This document shows, in pieces, positions 44,735 through 64,000 of a DNA stretch of 64,000 nt. The position numbers and the translations under genes were made by a program. Source of the stretch: Xiphias gladius (taxonomy: Eukaryota > Chordata > Actinopteri > Istiophoriformes > Xiphiidae); NCBI RefSeq assembly GCF_016859285.1, contig NC_053409.1, positions 27,567,539 to 27,631,538 on the forward strand, written 5' to 3'. A model generated the notes under the pieces. That model had not been told where the DNA came from and searched no databases. It worked only from the letters and a program-made list of their open reading frames with translations. The stretch's first letter is position 1. Each line of letters opens with the position of its first letter.

Positions 44735-44851
44735 CAGAATACCTCTCTCGCCCTGCTGCTGGCTCAGGTGGCAGAGGTGCAGAGTTTGTCCAATCAGGTT
44801 CTTCAGTGGAAGGAAGTCGGGATCAGCCTGCAGATTGACAGCTCTGCATGA
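40033..44851 (+). CDS. haus2: HAUS augmin-like complex subunit 2
   Basis: Complete: six coding exons 40033-40119, 41296-41394, 42644-42713, 43106-43238, 44096-44204, 44738-44851, all GT-AG and in phase, 203 aa (human HAUS2 about 235). It starts MHQWDLSPFSVTPAAGLLSRC, aligning with the human NPWDP...GLVL region. A long helical, coiled-coil-like body follows (LQLKVELLQMEKESADVT; FQMLQMFCGHLQDLLKDQN; VVEVVKMLLDFIETLEEKL) and it ends QWKEVGISLQIDSSA. The family member belongs to the eight-subunit augmin complex that recruits gamma-tubulin to spindle microtubules. The start codon lies directly after an acceptor (tttcag then ATG), so the 5' UTR is on an earlier exon, probably ending at 39507. The last acceptor follows a (CT)n tract. 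Shorter N-terminus than human; identification rests on overall exon-by-exon similarity. Confidence 0.9.
43270..43700. repeat. Interspersed repeat (tttattggtatagcaccttt type) in haus2 intron 4
   Basis: It begins with (gat)n and then ataactttattggtatagca and cctttcattcaaccc, the signature start of a common fish repeat, followed by AT-rich body and aaggttggattaccac-type text. No coding capacity; right end uncertain. Confidence 0.5.
43718..44054 (-). other. Unexplained antisense open frame in haus2 intron 4
   Basis: An open minus-strand frame of about 110 codons, bounded upstream by TGA near 44054 and downstream by TAA near 43717. It has no in-frame ATG at its head; the first start-like codon is TTG at 44020. 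The composition is protein-like (CCELRVTKVVWFSVQTDPG; LDILTPGDGELLIHAFIIAD). The 3' end reads AACTGTGAGTAAG, containing a near-perfect splice donor. I do not recognise the family. It may be a fragment of a transposed or lost gene, or chance. Confidence 0.3.
44701..44730 (+). repeat. CT repeat serving as pyrimidine tract of the last haus2 exon
   Basis: About 14 CT units, immediately followed by ctgtatcag and exon 6 at 44738. It makes an unusually long polypyrimidine tract. Confidence 0.9.
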
Positions 44852-45023
44852 CGACCTCTGACCTCTCACCCTCACCTTCACCTTCCTCCTCCTGGACTGA
44901 CAGGATGTCGTCTTGTTGGACAAACAGAAGCCTGTAGGTGGACTCTGAAACCTGCTCACAAATCTCCATCATATCACACATCAAACACTTGATGACTTTT
45001 GTTTTGTGTCTTTTGCTTTTTGT

Positions 45024-45029
45024 AATAAA
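45024..45029 (+). other. haus2 poly(A) signal
   Basis: AATAAA 172 nt past the haus2 stop, followed by a T-rich/GT-containing stretch (ttttggtag). The first good signal after the gene. Confidence 0.7.
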
Positions 45030-45059
45030 ATCTGATTTTGGTAGAAACTTCTTTCAGCA

Positions 45060-54367
<9,308 letters not shown>

Positions 54368-54488
54368 CCACCGACCAATCAGCTGCCTTAAAACATTTTT
54401 TTTAAAAGTTAAAGTCCCGCCTCCTGACAGGTACAGGTGGAGGGGGTGGAGCTTAGAGAGAGAGCAGGAAGTATAGAAAGACAGACAA

Positions 54489-54906
54489 AATAAAAGGAGG
54501 ATGTTAGAATTTTCGCTGTGTCCTCCTCTGCTTTTCACCGACAAAGATTTCTGCTTTTTGAAAAACACCAGAAGAAGAAGGAAAAAAATAATAATAATTT
54601 AAAGGAGTAGTTCAACATTTTTAGAAAACTACTTCTTCGCTGTTTCCTTCAGGTGTTTCAGATGGATCCAAGTTTGACCTCTATGCTGAGATCCATCTAA
54701 AACGTGCTCCTTTAAACGATGAAGAGGACGGGGAAGATGATTGTTGCTGGTTGTTTCTGGGCCTCGTTAATTTAATTGTGTAAGATGTTTATGTATAAGA
54801 TTTAAACAGCAAAGAGTCGGCCCTGATTGGACGAGCTGACGCCACACGATGATGAGGATGATGATGAAGATGACAGTTAGTGACAGTATTTTTGTCATAT
54901 AATAAA
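54489..54906 (+). other. srp54 3' UTR poly(A) signals
   Basis: Two AATAAA hexamers follow the stop at 54367: 54489-54494 (about 120 nt on) and 54901-54906 (about 535 nt on). They suggest alternative short and long 3' UTRs. The second lies after an AT- and ATG-rich stretch. Confidence 0.6.
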
Positions 54907-56090
54907 CATTTGTATTTCACCATTTTAATCCTATCGTGTCTTTATTTCATTCTAGTTTTGATGCTGCACCAAATTTATCAGATACTATGTCAAAATTAAT
55001 TGAAATTCAGAAATATGTTGATGTTATGAGATACTGTATTGAAACTGTTAGATTAAGCAAACACTACATTAAAGTTGAAATCAGTTATAATTCAAGAGAA
55101 GCCACTTCCCCTCAGGAAAATAAAAAGATTGAAAAGTAATAAATGATTAGAATTCAAATAAAAGTTGAATCCGGAGAGTCCAGATTTTGGTTTTCCAGTC
55201 GACAGGAGGAGACTGGATTCTGTAAATCAAAGTTATGAGACGTTAAATCAGACTTTGTAATTTAACAGAGTCAGGACCTGAGCTCTGTGAGGTTGTACCG
55301 ACCGCTGGTGTGAGGACAGCAGATAAGAATTACAGTTCATCGTGTGGGGAACATGACTTGTTGGAGACATTTCACGCTGCAGATACCAAGGCCACACTGT
55401 GACTAATTGTTCGTAATTTTCAATGAAAAGTAGATTTGGACTTGTCTTAAAACTTGTGACTTTCTGTAGTTTGACTCATGATGAGTCCTGAAATATGAGT
55501 TTTTTTCTCTGGACCCTGGGTGAGGCACCACCAAAGATCCTATATGAGCGTGATGACCCCTCTGATGTGGAATCTGGCCTGATGTGGCCCCTGTCTGTTA
55601 CAAACACAGCGGCCTGTATCCCTGTTAGAGTATAACCATTTTTCACAATGGCGGTTTTATTTTTGTAGTATTATGAATTTCTTTCGGGAAATCACGACTT
55701 TAATTTTATTATATCAGGTTTCCCTATAATATTATGACGATATCGAGGTGTTTTCTTGCTTCTCTTGCTTTATCTAGGATTTTTCATCTCTATCTTGTCA
55801 TGTCATATGACTTTTTTCCTCAGCTCGTTTATCACGGCTTGATTCTTTCTTCTTTTTCTTTCTCTAACTGTGACACTCAGTACCTTCACCTCTCTGAGGT
55901 TGCGCCCGTGTCCGAGACTCATGGGAGCTGTAGTTGTCTGTTGCTAACATCGTGATCTTAGTTACACCTGTACCTGTAACATCAGGTGCTGTATAGCAGT
56001 ATTCTTCCACCCTCTGACCCCCGCCTTCCGGTCGGTCAGGAGTGCGGTCCCTGAATATCGGTCAGAGTGAGCCCTCTGTCCATTTGTCCT
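54907..56090. other. Intergenic region srp54-sec23a
   Basis: About 1.2 kb, AT-rich, with no exon that I can support. Its right end, from about 55900, turns GC-richer and leads into the sec23a promoter. Confidence 0.6.
55922..55934 (-). promoter_or_regulatory. ZNF143/Staf-like motif in the sec23a promoter
   Basis: On the minus strand actacagctccca fits the ACTACAnnTCCCA core of the ZNF143 site common in housekeeping promoters. It lies about 190 bp upstream of the probable first exon. Motif match only. Confidence 0.45.
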
Positions 56091-56099
56091 CTCTGTGTC

Positions 56100-56175
56100 C
56101 TGACGTGGCGCCGGGCCGCCGCCATGTTGTTTTGCTTCGTTGTCAGTGCGGAGCAGCGGCAGTAGCGGAGCGGCG
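56100..56175 (+). promoter_or_regulatory. sec23a promoter and probable non-coding first exon
   Basis: CpG-rich (gtggcgccgggccgcc) with a YY1-like gccgccatgttg at 56116-56127. It ends in a strong donor (gagcggcg then gtaagt, exon end 56175). It fits a non-coding exon 1 spliced to the ATG exon at 57.6 kb. The ATG inside the YY1 motif would be an upstream ATG if transcribed. Confidence 0.5.
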
Positions 56176-56629
56176 GTAAGTCCCCGATTTACCTTCATAC
56201 ACACACTCACCTGGACCTGACAGACCTCCAGCCTCACCTGGACTCCGTCAGGTCACCCGTCTGTGGGTCCTGCACTTGTCACCTGTGTGACGTTAATGAC
56301 GCTGCGGTTTACCTGCGGACTTAACTGCCGTTAGCTGAGAGGCTAACTGAGCTGAACCTGCAGACTGAACTCTGGGGAGAAAAACTCTCATATACTGTCT
56401 GTTTGAATTAAAACTCCGAGTTCAGGTGAGACACTGACACACGTACCTGTACCTGTACCTGTACCGTTACCAGTGCTGTCATACAGGTATCTGGTGACGT
56501 CAGCAGCTTTGGTTTCATCAGACTGGACTTTAAATGTAACCTGATGAATGAACTGATATCACTGATTATCAGCTCTGATTAACTACCTGCAGTCTCTCGG
56601 TTAGAAACAACTCCAGTGTGGAAACTTAC

Positions 56630-56720
56630 TAACCTGAGTAAATTTACTTCAGTACTGTTTAAAAGTTCAAGTTTGAGGTATTTTTACTCTCTGCTACTTT
56701 AAACTTGTACTTGTATTTTA
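56630..56720. repeat. Partial copy of tactcaagtactg-type repeat
   Basis: gagtaaatttacttcagtactg, tgaggtatttttactc and ctactttaaacttgtacttg resemble the left part of the 21365-22003 repeat. Short and degenerate. Confidence 0.4.
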
Positions 56721-57592
56721 CTCTTTTCTGCTCTAGAGTTGTCTGAGAGCTGGATAATGATATATGATCTGTTTTTTCTTTAAATATCTAGAAAATTGAA
56801 CGGAGTTTGGTTGGTGGCTTCTCAGCTGGGTGGGCTAGTGGTGGAAGACTTTGCAAGTTTATAAAATAAGATTTGACTATAAAGATTTCTCAGAACTTGC
56901 AATTAAATATTCTGATAAATATTTTCACAATGAACTCAGAGCTGTAGTCAGGATTTTAAGAACACTGAGATCATGAATCCAGATTCCCCGCACAGAACCG
57001 CACCTAGCTGAGAGACAGGCTACCAACCAAACTCTGCACAGTCTTGGCAGTATATAAAAACATGTCACGTCTCCACGTTTTATGTAACTGTTCAATTATG
57101 TTGTTTCAGGTCTAAATTTAAGTAAAAACTATATTTAGATCAGACCTGACACAAAAATACAGGTACACAAAATATGGGTAAGAGCACCAAAACCAGTGTA
57201 ACAACTGACACGGAAATTCATGTACAAACTCTAAAACACGTTTGGTTAAAAGCCTTAAGCGTAAGATCTGACCCGAGTTTGTCCTGATGGTGGCGCTAAA
57301 GATAAGAGACTCATTAAAACTTAAAGGCTTCATCCTCTGGAGAGAATAAAGACACTTTTAAAGCACTCACATCAGGAACTGTTTATGTGTCTCTACCTTA
57401 TTGTGAGATTTTTGTGACAAAATAATTTGACTTTGTCATAACAAGTTGAGAAAAATGCCAAATGCTAATAGTAGAAAAATTAGAACGATGCAGCCGGAAC
57501 CTCTCGGAATCATTTTATTATTAAAACTCATAACATAACATTATAAGTTTGTCATTAATAAATACCTTGCCTGCAGTACTATAGTACGCTGA

Positions 57593-63910
<6,318 letters not shown>

Positions 63911-64000
63911 TGACCTGTAGGCAGTCTCAGTTTGGTTTATCACTTGTCAGCAGCTGGTCTGAGATCAGCCTGAAGCTGCAGAATGATTGATGATACTAAC

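Overview
The window is nuclear DNA from a vertebrate, most likely a teleost fish. The genes are split by GT-AG introns. The introns carry long CA/GT microsatellites, tRNA-derived SINEs, decayed Tc1/mariner transposons and LINE fragments of kinds familiar from fish genomes. No bacterial, viral or plasmid organisation is visible, and no CRISPR array. The gene models were built by joining exons by eye at consensus splice sites with matching phase, and checking the products against remembered vertebrate families.

Five protein-coding genes can be supported. (1) tyro3, minus strand: 17 exons from 23526 down to 477, with the last kinase exons beyond the left edge. It encodes a TAM-family receptor tyrosine kinase with signal peptide, two Ig domains, two fibronectin III domains, one membrane segment and a kinase domain. 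(2) lrrc57, minus strand, 37337 to 28321: 5 coding exons, 238 aa, complete. (3) haus2, plus strand, 40033 to 44851: 6 coding exons, 203 aa, complete, a subunit of the augmin complex. (4) srp54, plus strand, 47602 to 54367: 15 coding exons, 504 aa, complete, the GTPase of the signal recognition particle. (5) sec23a, plus strand, from 57677 and running off the right edge: 11 exons, 465 aa visible, a COPII coat subunit.

Layout: tyro3 fills the first 23.5 kb, mostly as intron. A repeat-rich 4.8 kb gap leads to the 3' end of lrrc57. lrrc57 and haus2 lie head to head across about 2 kb with a very AT-rich centre. haus2, srp54 and sec23a then follow in tandem on the plus strand. srp54 and sec23a both serve the early secretory pathway (ER targeting and ER exit), but nothing in the sequence suggests they are co-transcribed. 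In human, as I recall, TYRO3, LRRC57 and HAUS2 map to 15q15 and SRP54 and SEC23A to 14q13-q21, so the window joins two human neighbourhoods.

I found no previously undescribed gene system. The most interesting pattern concerns RNA. In the direction of transcription, AC repeats sit just after 5' splice sites and GT repeats just before 3' splice sites in several introns of tyro3, srp54 and sec23a. Three introns of tyro3 hold an AC tract followed by a GT tract that could pair within the intron. Other points worth a check are a ~0.95 kb 15-bp minisatellite in sec23a intron 1, a nested palindrome cluster in srp54 intron 12, a 21-bp repeat carrying splice-donor-like sequence between lrrc57 and haus2, and an unexplained antisense reading frame in haus2 intron 4.
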